DNA of 64,000 nucleotides. Origin: Kribbella rubisoli (GTDB taxonomy: Bacteria; Actinomycetota; Actinomycetes; Propionibacteriales; Kribbellaceae). The notes beneath the pieces were generated by a model. It did no database searches, was not told where the DNA came from, and was given only the letters and a program-made list of their open reading frames with translations. The first letter of the stretch is position 1. Each line of letters opens with the position of its first letter. Positions 43,165-50,871 of the stretch are shown here, piece by piece. The translations under genes were made by a program, and so were the position numbers. Where the stretch lies: positions 248,001-312,000 of the forward strand of contig NZ_SHKR01000019.1 of assembly GCF_004217145.1 (NCBI RefSeq). The letters are read 5' to 3'.

Positions 43165-43759
43165 GGCAGCCGCGTCCCTTCAGCACAACGCGTTCACCGG
43201 TCGTACCGGCGTACACCGTCCGGTTCCCGAGCGGACTCTTCAGATCGAGCTTGAGCGTGGTCGGCGCGGGACCGGGATTGTTGCACTGGTGGCCTTCGTT
43301 CTGGTCCGGCCCGACCCCGTACCGGTACGCCGCGATCCGGACCGACCCGCCGTCCTGGGACAGGATCCGCACCACCGTGTTCGGCTCGCACGGCTCGATC
43401 GCGACCTCGTCCGGCTCGACTCCCACGATCAGCAGCGAGAGATGATCCGGATCCAGCCGCGCCGACGTCACCGCGATCTCGCCCCGGAGCAGGATCATCG
43501 TCGTACCGAGCTTGTACCGCTGCGGCGCCGGCCCGTCGACCGCGTACTTCGGCGCTTCCAGCCCGATCGTCGGCTCGGTGTCCGCTTTCGGGTAGCCGAG
43601 TACGCCGGCGACCCCGGCCACGATCACGATCGCCACCACCGCGGCCGACTGGACATACCGTCGACGGCGCAACTCGCGGGCGGCCCGCTCGAGCTCCTCG
43701 AACGGCGGCGCCTCGTCCGGCGTCCGCTCGTCGACATACTCGACCAGCTGGTCACGCAT
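43127..43759 (-). CDS. Single-pass membrane protein, probable anti-sigma factor or sigma-linked sensor
   Basis: A 210-residue protein: a charged cytoplasmic N-terminus (MRDQLVEYVDERTPDEAPPF ... ARELRRRR), one membrane helix (YVQSAAVVAIVIVAGVAGVLG), and an extracytoplasmic domain of about 140 residues with four cysteines. It has no zinc-binding HxxxCxxC motif. It is encoded directly after a sigma factor gene with an 8-bp overlap, so an anti-sigma role is likely from context. The start is ATG 43759. Confidence 0.72.
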   Translation of the reverse strand: MRDQLVEYVDERTPDEAPPFEELERAARELRRRRYVQSAAVVAIVIVAGVAGVLGYPKADTEPTIGLEAPKYAVDGPAPQRYKLGTTMILLRGEIAVTSARLDPDHLSLLIVGVEPDEVAIEPCEPNTVVRILSQDGGSVRIAAYRYGVGPDQNEGHQCNNPGPAPTTLKLDLKSPLGNRTVYAGTTGERVVLKGRGCLRPAGSFSARCR

Positions 43760-44219
43760 CCTCGAGCACCTGCCCGAATGCCCGCCGCGCCCGCACCAAT
43801 CGCGCATTGACCGCGCCGACCGGCAGCTCCAGATCCTGAGCGATCTGCTCGACCGGCAACTCCATCACGTCACGCAGTACGACGATCGCCCGCTGCTCCG
43901 GCGTGATCCGGGCCAGCGCGGCCTCGACGTCACCAGCGGGCTCACGCTTCGGACGACCGGAGAGCCGGGCCGCCAATCGGAGCACCACCTCACGACGACG
44001 CAACCGGCCGACCATCGTCCGCACGGCGAGCCCGCGCACCCACGCCTCCGGATCCTCGAACCGGCGGATCGAATCCCAACGCCCGAGCAGCCTCGCGTAC
44101 GCGTCCTGCGCCACCAGCTCGGCGTCCACGCGCGATCCCCCGATCGACACCAGTACGCCGATCAGCCGCGGCCAGGTCTGCCGGTACAGAGCGGCAATAT
44201 CCGCCCTTCGGTCATCCAC
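43752..44219 (-). CDS. ECF-type RNA polymerase sigma factor
   Basis: A 155-residue group 4 sigma factor. Region 2 spans about residues 5-70 (AALYRQTWPRLIGVLVSIGG ... YARLLGRWDSIRRFEDPEAWVRGLAVR). Region 4 spans about 95-150 (ALARITPEQRAIVVLRDVMELPVEQIAQDLELPVGAVNARLVRARRAF), containing the helix-turn-helix. I chose GTG 44219, with GAGGGC just upstream; longer frames have no sigma-like sequence. It overlaps the membrane protein downstream by 8 bp and is divergent from the ArsR-type gene. Confidence 0.87.
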   Translation of the reverse strand: MDDRRADIAALYRQTWPRLIGVLVSIGGSRVDAELVAQDAYARLLGRWDSIRRFEDPEAWVRGLAVRTMVGRLRRREVVLRLAARLSGRPKREPAGDVEAALARITPEQRAIVVLRDVMELPVEQIAQDLELPVGAVNARLVRARRAFGQVLEDA

Positions 44220-44273
44220 GCCCTCAGTGTCCCGCCGTACCCGGACCGGCGACAGAGGTTGCCTCCGGGAGAT

Positions 44274-44305
44274 CTGAGAGATTACTCTCGAAACATGTCT
44301 CTCAG
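44274..44305. promoter_or_regulatory. Operator-like inverted repeats at the start of the ArsR-type gene
   Basis: GAGAG-ATTA-CTCTC (44276-44289) is nested in a wider CTGAGAG ... CTCTCAG repeat (44274-44280 with 44299-44305), the latter overlapping the start codon at 44295. It is well placed for autorepression of the regulator and its MFS pump. Confidence 0.55.
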
Positions 44306-44888
44306 AAATCCGTACGGCGATTTCGAGATCACCGACCCGCAGGCAATGCGTGCGTTGGCGCATCCCGTCCGGCTCGCGGCGCTCAGCTACTTGCAGAGGA
44401 ACGGCCCGGCCACGGCCACCCAGCTGTCCGAGCACGTCGGCGCCTCTCCGTCCGTCACCAGCTGGCACCTGCGGCACCTCGCCACCTTCGGCCTGGTCGT
44501 CGACGGCCCGCCGCCGAGCGGTTCGGACCGGCGGCAACGCTGGTGGAACGCGGTCGCCCACGGCTTCCGGTACGAGATGCCGGACACCGCGGAAGGCGTC
44601 GAGGCCGGCCGCCTACTGCGGACCGAGATCATGAACCAGGCGCTCGAGGCAGCTCAGCACTGGATCGCGGAGACCGAACCGAACCTGGCCCCCGAGTGGA
44701 GCCGGCTCGCCGGCTCGGCGAACACCCTGCTGGTCATCACCCCCACAGAAGCCGAGGCGATCGAGTCCGCGATCGAGCAACTGTTCGCGCCGTACGTCCA
44801 GCGTCGCGACGCCGACGAGGCGCCGGACGACGCGCACCCGGTCCGCTACCTCCGCATTTCCTTGCCCGAAGCAACGGACTCGCAATGA
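44295..44888 (+). CDS. ArsR-type winged-helix transcriptional regulator
   Basis: A 197-residue regulator. The winged helix is MRALAHPVRLAALSYLQRNGPATATQLSEHVGASPSVTSWHLRHLATFGLV in order, typical of the ArsR superfamily with a C-terminal effector or dimer domain of unknown ligand. No cysteine metal site is present. I chose ATG 44295. Its TGA overlaps the ATG of the MFS pump by 4 bp, so the two form one operon, and inverted repeats surround the start. Confidence 0.87.
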   Translation: MSLRNPYGDFEITDPQAMRALAHPVRLAALSYLQRNGPATATQLSEHVGASPSVTSWHLRHLATFGLVVDGPPPSGSDRRQRWWNAVAHGFRYEMPDTAEGVEAGRLLRTEIMNQALEAAQHWIAETEPNLAPEWSRLAGSANTLLVITPTEAEAIESAIEQLFAPYVQRRDADEAPDDAHPVRYLRISLPEATDSQ

Positions 44889-46141
44889 GCACGGTCTCCG
44901 CCACCAGCCTCTGGCGCGACCGCCGGTTCCGCACGTTCTGGTCCGCGCAGACGATCTCGGCGTTCGGCGACCGGGTCACCGAGCTCGCGTTGCCGTTGAT
45001 CGCCGTGACGCTGCTCGACGCCTCCCCCAGCCAGGTCGGGTTCCTGACCGCGGCGGTCTGGCTGCCGAACATCGCGTCGCTGTTCATCGGCGCCTGGGTC
45101 GACCACCGCCGCGACAAACGCCCGCTGATGATCGCGGCCGATCTGATCCGCACCGTCCTGCTGCTCTCGCTGCCGGTCGCTTACTGGCTCGATCTCCTTG
45201 CCCTGGGCCACTTGTACGCGATCGCGATCCTGGCCGGCACGGCACAGGTCGTGTTCGGTACGGCGTACGCGTCGTTCTTCGTGCGGCTGGTCGAGCGCGA
45301 CCAGTTCATGGAGGCGAACAGCAAACTCTCCGCGACCCACTCGATCTCGTTCATGGCCGGACCGGCGGTGGGCGGCGCGCTCATCCAGGCGCTCACTGCC
45401 CCGGTCGCGGTCGTCGTCGACGCACTGTCCTTCGTCTTCTCGGCCATCCAGATCAGCCGATTGAAGATCACTCCAGGCGTGTCCGAGGAGTCGCCCGAGC
45501 CACTCCTCCGGCGAGCTCGGGCCGGCATGCGCTATGTGCTCAAGCACCCGTATCTCAGCCGCAGCCTGGCCTGCGCGACCACGGTCAACTTCTTCAACCT
45601 GATGAGCACGGCGCTGCTGGTGCTGTTCGCGAGCCGCATCCTCGAGCTGTCCGCGGGGACGATCGGCCTGGCGTTCGGCATCGGCGCGTCCGGCGGCCTG
45701 CTCGGCGCCGTCAGTGCGTCGCCGCTGAGCCGACGGTTCGGCGCCGGCCCGGTGATTGCGGCCGGCGCAATCGTCTTCCCCACCTCGATCGCGATCGCCG
45801 CACTCGCGGACGGTCCGACCTGGGCGAAGGCGGCCGCGCTCGGTGCGGCCGAGTTCGTCGGGGCGTTCGCGGTGATGTGTTTCGACGTACCGCTGAACTC
45901 GCTGCAGGCGGCCGTGACCCACGATCACATGCGGAGCCGGGTCGCCGGTGCGTTCAGCAGCATCAACTACGGCATCAGGCCGCTCGGCGCGGTCGCCGGA
46001 GGGTTCCTCGGCACCTGGATCGGTGTCCGCGAAACCCTCCTCGTGTCCGCAGCCGGCGGCCTGCTGTCCGTGCTGTGGCTGATCGGCTCACCGATCATCC
46101 GCACCCGCGAACTGACCGGCTTGGAACCTCCCGAGCTTTAG
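44885..46141 (+). CDS. MFS transporter (drug efflux, MFS_3/Tet-like)
   Basis: A 418-residue transporter with about 12 helices. It begins LWRDRRFRTFWSAQTISAFGDRVTELALPLIAVTLL, typical of the MFS_3 enterobactin/macrolide-exporter-like group. The loop-2/3 basic motif is VDHRRDKRPLM. The C-terminal half shows FDVPLNSLQAAVTHDHMRSRVAGAFSSI. It is controlled in all likelihood by the overlapping ArsR-type gene. The 3' end is convergent with the next pump gene, overlapping by 4 bp. Confidence 0.88.
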   Translation: MSTVSATSLWRDRRFRTFWSAQTISAFGDRVTELALPLIAVTLLDASPSQVGFLTAAVWLPNIASLFIGAWVDHRRDKRPLMIAADLIRTVLLLSLPVAYWLDLLALGHLYAIAILAGTAQVVFGTAYASFFVRLVERDQFMEANSKLSATHSISFMAGPAVGGALIQALTAPVAVVVDALSFVFSAIQISRLKITPGVSEESPEPLLRRARAGMRYVLKHPYLSRSLACATTVNFFNLMSTALLVLFASRILELSAGTIGLAFGIGASGGLLGAVSASPLSRRFGAGPVIAAGAIVFPTSIAIAALADGPTWAKAAALGAAEFVGAFAVMCFDVPLNSLQAAVTHDHMRSRVAGAFSSINYGIRPLGAVAGGFLGTWIGVRETLLVSAAGGLLSVLWLIGSPIIRTRELTGLEPPEL

Positions 46142-47754
46142 TCGTGCACTGCGCGATCGGCAAGGTCCTCGATGTCGTCGACCTTGTTCACGGTCGTGCG
46201 GAGCGGGACCTCCTTGATGAACAGCACCGCGATCAGGGCGACCGCCGCACATGCGGCCGCGATCAGGAAGATCCGCCCGGTCGCATCGCCGTACGACTGC
46301 CGAACCAACGCCGCCAGCTGCGGCGGCAGGTGACCGACGTCGAGGAGGCTCGTGCTTCCGGAACCACCCTCCTGAAGCTTCCGCGCCGCCTCGGCACCGC
46401 CCGGACCGGCGAGCACACCGGCCACGATCAGGCTCTTCACGTGGGCAGCGAGGACCGCGCCCAGCGCGGAGACGCCGACCGCACCACCCAGGCTGCGGAA
46501 GAACGCCACGGTTGCGCTCGATGCGCCGATCTCCCGGACGTCCACGGTGTTCTGTACGGCGAGGACCAGGTTCTGCATGGTCATGCCCATACCGAGACCC
46601 ATCGCCAGCATGCCGAGTCCGACGTACCAGTACGGCGAGGTGTGGTCGATCGTGCCGAGGATCAGCAGACCGACGAGCAGCAGTACGCCGCCTGAGACCA
46701 GGTACCGCTTCCACTTGCCGTAGCGGCTGATGAGCTGACCGGAGCCCGCCGAACCGAAGAACGAACCGAGCATCATCGGGATCGTCAGCAGGCCGGCCTC
46801 GGTCGGGCTGTAGCCGCGGGCGATCTGGAAGTACTGCCCGAGGAACAGCGCGCTGCCGAACATCGCGACGCCGACCGCGAGGCTGGCGACGATCGCCAGT
46901 GCGGTGGTCCGCTCGCGGACGACCTTGAGCGGGACGAGCGGCTCCTTCACCCGGTTCTCGACCATGACCGCGACGAACCCGACGAGCAGCGTGCCGCCGA
47001 CGAACAGCGCGGACTGCCACGACATCCAGGCGAAGTCCGTGCCGGCGAACGTGACCCAGAGCAGCGGCAGGCTGGCCGCGATGCTGATCAGGACGGCGCC
47101 GACGTAGTCGATCCGGACCTCACGCTTGATCATCGGCAGGTGCAGGTACTTCTGCAGGATGACCAGGCTGACGACGGCCAGCGGGACGCAGACGTAGAAA
47201 CACCAGCGCCAGCCGAGCCACGAGGTGTCGACGATGACGCCGCCGATGAGCGGGCCGCTGACGGTCGCAACCGCCATCACGGCACCCATGTAGCCGGAGT
47301 ACCGGCCCCGCGACCGGGGTGGGATCGCGGCGCCGATGATGGCCTGGGCCAGCGCCATCAGACCGCCCATCGCGAGGCCCTGCAGGACGCGGGCGCCGAT
47401 CAGGAACGGCACGGTGTGGGACAGACCGGCCAGCGCGGACCCGATCACGAAGACCGAGATCGCGACCTGGACCAGCAGTTTCTTGCTCACCAGGTCCGCG
47501 AGCTTGCCCCAGATGGGCGTGGACACAGTGGTGGCCAGCAGGCTCGCAGTGAGGACCCACGTGTACTGCGTCTGGGATCCCTCGAGGTCGGCGATGATCG
47601 TCGGCAGGGCATTGCTGACGATCGTCGAGCTCAGCATCGCCGTGAACAGCGCGGCGAGCAGGCCGATCAGGATCTCGAGGATCTCGCGGTGGGTGAGTTC
47701 CGGCGCGGCAGGCCCAGAAACGGACCCGGCCTGCCGGGTCTCGGTGACAGTCAT
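46138..47754 (-). CDS. DHA2-type (EmrB/QacA) MFS drug exporter
   Basis: A 538-residue exporter with 14 predicted helices. Family motifs are LLAALFTAMLSSTIVSNALPTI, WVLTASLLATTVSTPIWGKLADL (motif A region), ARVLQGLAMGGLMALAQAIIG, and YSGYMGAVMAVATVSGPLIGGVI (motif C-like). A large extracytoplasmic loop follows helix 13 (PGGAEAARKLQEGG ... QSYGDATG). I chose ATG 47754, which overlaps the MarR stop by one base (TGATG), so the pump is co-translated with its likely repressor. Confidence 0.92.
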   Translation of the reverse strand: MTVTETRQAGSVSGPAAPELTHREILEILIGLLAALFTAMLSSTIVSNALPTIIADLEGSQTQYTWVLTASLLATTVSTPIWGKLADLVSKKLLVQVAISVFVIGSALAGLSHTVPFLIGARVLQGLAMGGLMALAQAIIGAAIPPRSRGRYSGYMGAVMAVATVSGPLIGGVIVDTSWLGWRWCFYVCVPLAVVSLVILQKYLHLPMIKREVRIDYVGAVLISIAASLPLLWVTFAGTDFAWMSWQSALFVGGTLLVGFVAVMVENRVKEPLVPLKVVRERTTALAIVASLAVGVAMFGSALFLGQYFQIARGYSPTEAGLLTIPMMLGSFFGSAGSGQLISRYGKWKRYLVSGGVLLLVGLLILGTIDHTSPYWYVGLGMLAMGLGMGMTMQNLVLAVQNTVDVREIGASSATVAFFRSLGGAVGVSALGAVLAAHVKSLIVAGVLAGPGGAEAARKLQEGGSGSTSLLDVGHLPPQLAALVRQSYGDATGRIFLIAAACAAVALIAVLFIKEVPLRTTVNKVDDIEDLADRAVHD

Positions 47755-48260
47755 CAGTCTCCAGTCGATTGTGTGCGCCTCACGACCTGGTTGACCTCGG
47801 TGATGGCGTGCGCGATCCGCTGCATGGTCTCTGCAGCGGCGAGCAGCGCGTCGTCGTCGAGGTCCGCCAGGGCGGCACGAAGGTGCTGGGTGTAGGACGA
47901 GTACAGGGCCTCCAGCTGGGCCTTTCCGGCTGGCGCCAGGCTGACCAGCCCGACTCGGGCATCGGCCGGGTCGGGTCGACGGCTCACCAGTCCGTCGGCC
48001 TCCAGCGCTGCTACCTGCCGGCTCACCACCGACGCGTCGACGCCGAGCTTGGCCGCGATCTCCCCGCCGCGCTGCTCGCCGCCCTTGTGCAGGATCTTGA
48101 GCACGCTCGCGTCGGACCGTCGCAGCCCGCTGTCGGGCATCAGGTGCCGGTGTTCGATACATCGCACCGCGCGGATCAGCGAACTGACCCCTTCGAGGAC
48201 CTCCTGCGCCGGTGCGTCCCGCTCTACCCCCGGGACAAGGGGTTGCTGAGCTAGTTGCAT
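47754..48260 (-). CDS. MarR-family regulator of the DHA2 pump
   Basis: A 168-residue MarR protein. The winged helix is ASVLKILHKGGEQRGGEIAAKLGVDASVVSRQVAALEADGLVSRRPDPADARVGLVSL in order, with the conserved DxR wing (DPADAR). It precedes the exporter gene with a one-base overlap, the usual arrangement for a repressor that is released by the pump's substrate. An inverted repeat lies directly upstream of the ATG at 48260. Confidence 0.92.
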   Translation of the reverse strand: MQLAQQPLVPGVERDAPAQEVLEGVSSLIRAVRCIEHRHLMPDSGLRRSDASVLKILHKGGEQRGGEIAAKLGVDASVVSRQVAALEADGLVSRRPDPADARVGLVSLAPAGKAQLEALYSSYTQHLRAALADLDDDALLAAAETMQRIAHAITEVNQVVRRTQSTGD

Positions 48261-48287
48261 AACCCAACTATATACTCAAATAGTTGG
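48252..48287. promoter_or_regulatory. MarR operator upstream of the pump operon
   Basis: CCAACTAT (48264-48271) and ATAGTTGG (48280-48287) form a perfect 8-bp inverted repeat with an 8-nt spacer, centred 15 bp upstream of the marR start. A third half-site TAGTTG at 48252-48257 pairs with CAACTA at 48265-48270, so the central half-site could serve two overlapping operators. Confidence 0.65.
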
Positions 48288-48319
48288 TTTCCACAACCAT
48301 ATCCCCAGGCTGTGGATAA
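48287..48319. other. Two DnaA-box-like sequences
   Basis: TGTGGATAA at 48311-48319 is the exact complement of the consensus DnaA box TTATCCACA. GTTTCCACA at 48287-48295 matches at eight of nine positions in the opposite orientation. They lie in the 80-bp gap between the two MarR genes. A replication or regulatory role is possible; chance is not excluded. Confidence 0.35.
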
Positions 48320-48340
48320 CCGGTTACACGGGGTGAGACC

Positions 48341-48802
48341 TCAGCCGAGGTCGGTGTTCAGGCGGGCGAGGAGGCGGCCCAGGTCGGCGAGGTCTGTCGG
48401 GTTCCAGCGGTCGAGGATGGCGCGGAACTCGGTCTGCCGTTGGGTGCGCATCGCTTCGTAGCGCTCGGCGCCGGTGGTGGTGAGGCGGAGCAGGCGGGCG
48501 CGGCCGTCGTCGGGGTCGCCGACGCGTTCGATCAGGCCGAGGTTCTCGAGCTGGGTGATGCCGCGGCTGACGGTCGACTTGTCGAGGCCGAGGACCTGGG
48601 CGACGTCGGAGGCACGTACGCCGGCGCCGTTGCCGGTCCCCATCTCGATCTGGGAGATCAGCGCATACCCGGCGGCGTCCATCTCGGGGTGAACGCGCCG
48701 GGCCAGTCGGAGTGACGCGGAGCGCGAACGGCGGAACAGCGCCGACAGCTCCTGCTCGATCGCCGCGACCATCTCCTCCGAGCGCTCTACCTGCATGCTC
48801 AC
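48341..48802 (-). CDS. MarR-family regulator coupled to hisF
   Basis: A 153-residue MarR protein. The winged helix is ALISQIEMGTGNGAGVRASDVAQVLGLDKSTVSRGITQLENLGLIERVGDPDDGRARLLRL in order, ending with the DDGR wing. The GTG at 48802 overlaps the hisF TGA by 4 bp; an ATG two codons later is the alternative. It is last in the leftward unit aminopeptidase-hisF-marR. The target is unknown; a palindrome in front of the aminopeptidase gene is a candidate. Confidence 0.88.
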   Translation of the reverse strand: MSMQVERSEEMVAAIEQELSALFRRSRSASLRLARRVHPEMDAAGYALISQIEMGTGNGAGVRASDVAQVLGLDKSTVSRGITQLENLGLIERVGDPDDGRARLLRLTTTGAERYEAMRTQRQTEFRAILDRWNPTDLADLGRLLARLNTDLG

Positions 48803-49560
48803 CGGACCACGATCCCCGCGTCGCGGAGGGCCTTCTTCACATCGGCGATCCGGAAGTCGCCGAAGTGGAACACGCTGGCCGCGAGTACGGCGTCCGCACC
48901 GGCCTGGACCGCGGGCGGGAAGTGCTCCGGCGCACCCGCTCCCCCGCTGGCGATCAGCGGTACGTCGACCACGGCGCGCACCGCCTTGATCAGCTCCAGG
49001 TCGAATCCCTGCTTGGTCCCGTCGGCGTCCATCGAGTTCAGCAGGATCTCCCCCGCGCCCAGCTCGCAGCCGCGCTGGGCCCACTCGATCGCGTCCAGCC
49101 CGGCCGACTTCCGTCCGCCGTGGGTCGTCACCTCGAACCCGCTCGGCTGCTCCGCGGACCGCCGTACGTCGAGGGACAGCACCAGCACCTGGTTGCCGAA
49201 CCGGTGCGCGATCTCGCGGATCACGTCGGGACGAGCGATCGCGCCGGTGTTGATGCCGACCTTGTCCGCGCCGGCCCGGAGCAGCCGGTCGACGTCGGCC
49301 ACCTCGCGGACGCCGCCGCCCACCGTGAGCGGGATGAACACCTGCTCGGCGGTCCGCCCGACCACGTCGTACGTCGTCTCGCGCGATCCCGACGACGCGG
49401 TGATGTCGAGGAACGTGAGCTCGTCGGCGCCCTCCGCGTCGTACACCTGCGCCATCTCGACCGGGTCGCCGGCATCCCGCAGGTCGGCGAAGTTCACGCC
49501 CTTCACGACGCGTCCGGCGTCGACGTCCAGGCACGGAATAACTCGTACGGCAAGGCTCAC
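48799..49560 (-). CDS. hisF: Imidazole glycerol phosphate synthase cyclase subunit
   Basis: Uses ammonia from HisH to convert PRFAR to imidazole glycerol phosphate and AICAR. The 253-residue barrel has catalytic aspartates in VRVIPCLDVDAGRVVKG and LLNSMDADGTKQG. Other blocks are LTVGGGVREVADVDRLL, KVGINTGAI and IASGGAGAPEHF. It lies 15 bp after the aminopeptidase gene, and 8.5 kb from hisA rather than beside it. hisH is not in the window. Confidence 0.96.
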   Translation of the reverse strand: MSLAVRVIPCLDVDAGRVVKGVNFADLRDAGDPVEMAQVYDAEGADELTFLDITASSGSRETTYDVVGRTAEQVFIPLTVGGGVREVADVDRLLRAGADKVGINTGAIARPDVIREIAHRFGNQVLVLSLDVRRSAEQPSGFEVTTHGGRKSAGLDAIEWAQRGCELGAGEILLNSMDADGTKQGFDLELIKAVRAVVDVPLIASGGAGAPEHFPPAVQAGADAVLAASVFHFGDFRIADVKKALRDAGIVVR

Positions 49561-49575
49561 GCGGAAAGGGTACCG

Positions 49576-50787
49576 TCAGTCACCCAGGACCCAGACGTCG
49601 TCACGCAGGAGGACGACCGGACCGTCGGGTGTCGTGGCGGTGATCGTCAGACCGTCGCCGCCGACCACGACGTCGGTGTGGACGGTCGCGTTGTTGAGCC
49701 CCAGCTCGGCTCGCTCGTCGGGCGTCAACTGCATGCCGTCGGCAACGGCGAATGGGAAGCTCTGTCCCCAGGCGATGTGGCTACCGGCGTTCTCGTCGAA
49801 CAAGGTGTTGTGGAAGACAATGCCCGCCTGCGCAACCTTCGAATCCTTGTCGACCAGTGCGACCTCTCCGAGGCTGCGGGCGCCGGGGTCGACATCGAGC
49901 TGGGCCCGGACCAGGTCGGCACCGGTCGTCGCATCCACGTCGGTGATCCGGCCGGCCTTGAAGGTGAGCTGCAGCCCTTCCACGAGTTGACCCGCGATGA
50001 CGACCGGCTTGGTCACCCGCGCGACGCCGTCCGCACGCCGGCGGTCGGGGCTGGTGAAGACCTCTTCGGTCGGGATGTTCGGCAGGTACGCGATCCCCGC
50101 CGGATCCGTCACGGACCCACCCGTCCAGCGACAGCCGGGCAGCAGGCCGACGGTCAGGTCGGTCCCTTCACCGGCGTAGTGGAGCTCGGTGATCTGCAGC
50201 TTGTCGAGGGCCGCACATCGCTCAGCCAGTACGGCGGAACGGTCGCGCCAGGCGGCCACCGGGTCTGCCTCGTCGAGCCGCATCGCCCGGGCCACCGCGT
50301 CCGAGAGCCGGTCGACGTCGGGTTCGCCGTACACCTGGGTGGCCCAGCCGGCGTTCGGCGCGGCGATCACGGTCCAGCGCCACCGTCCGCTCATGGCCGC
50401 CTGTTGCCGTGCGGCCATCTCCTGCTTCCGTACCGCGGCCACGCGGGCTGGATCGATCCCGGCGTACAGGCCCGAGTCCGGCGTACCGGTCAAGGCGATC
50501 GTTGCGATCCCCTCCTCCACCCAGCCGCGGATGCGCTCCAGCGACCAGGGCCGGTCCGCCGACAACGTCTCGACGTCGGAGTGGACCAGGTCCGACCGGC
50601 GTACGAGCCCGTCGGACCAGAGCACCTCCACCCACCTCGCACCGGCGACGTACGCGCGCTCGGCGACTGCCCTGGCGATCTCGGCCTGGGCGATGTCGGC
50701 ATTCACCACGACGCCTTGGCCCGGTTGCACGTTCACGCCGACCCGGACGACCAGATCTGCGAAACGCTCTAGCTGCTCGTTGTTCAC
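49576..50787 (-). CDS. Aminopeptidase of family M29 (thermophilic-type)
   Basis: Metal-dependent leucyl-type aminopeptidase, 403 residues. The N-terminus ERFADLVVRVGVNVQPGQGVVVNADI is characteristic of M29. The metal site lies in the C-terminal half, with LPNIPTEEVFTSPDRRRADG, GEVALVD, FDENAGSHIAWGQ and NNATVHTDVVVGG. The family acts as a cytoplasmic dimer. It is first in a unit with hisF and a marR gene, and divergent from the esterase gene across an 84-bp region holding a palindrome. Confidence 0.93.
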   Translation of the reverse strand: MNNEQLERFADLVVRVGVNVQPGQGVVVNADIAQAEIARAVAERAYVAGARWVEVLWSDGLVRRSDLVHSDVETLSADRPWSLERIRGWVEEGIATIALTGTPDSGLYAGIDPARVAAVRKQEMAARQQAAMSGRWRWTVIAAPNAGWATQVYGEPDVDRLSDAVARAMRLDEADPVAAWRDRSAVLAERCAALDKLQITELHYAGEGTDLTVGLLPGCRWTGGSVTDPAGIAYLPNIPTEEVFTSPDRRRADGVARVTKPVVIAGQLVEGLQLTFKAGRITDVDATTGADLVRAQLDVDPGARSLGEVALVDKDSKVAQAGIVFHNTLFDENAGSHIAWGQSFPFAVADGMQLTPDERAELGLNNATVHTDVVVGGDGLTITATTPDGPVVLLRDDVWVLGD

Positions 50788-50812
50788 TCTCGACTCCCAC
50801 CCATCAGGAAAT

Positions 50813-50844
50813 TAGTTGCAGTGACACTAGTGGCAATGTAACTA
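50813..50844. promoter_or_regulatory. 32-bp imperfect palindrome between aminopeptidase and esterase genes
   Basis: The 15-base arms 50813-50827 and 50830-50844 match at 12 of 15 positions around a central TA. The outer arms are TAGTTGCA and TGTAACTA. It sits in the middle of an 84-bp divergent region, as expected for an operator controlling both genes. TAGTTGCA also occurs at the first MarR operator (48252-48259). Confidence 0.6.
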
Positions 50845-50871
50845 TCGGCTCTCCAGATCGAGAGGACCGAC

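Noticed and set aside
48803..49534. N-terminal extension of the second MarR gene across hisF.
   Set aside because: The extra residues are Arg-rich shadow sequence from hisF; the MarR fold begins at 48802.
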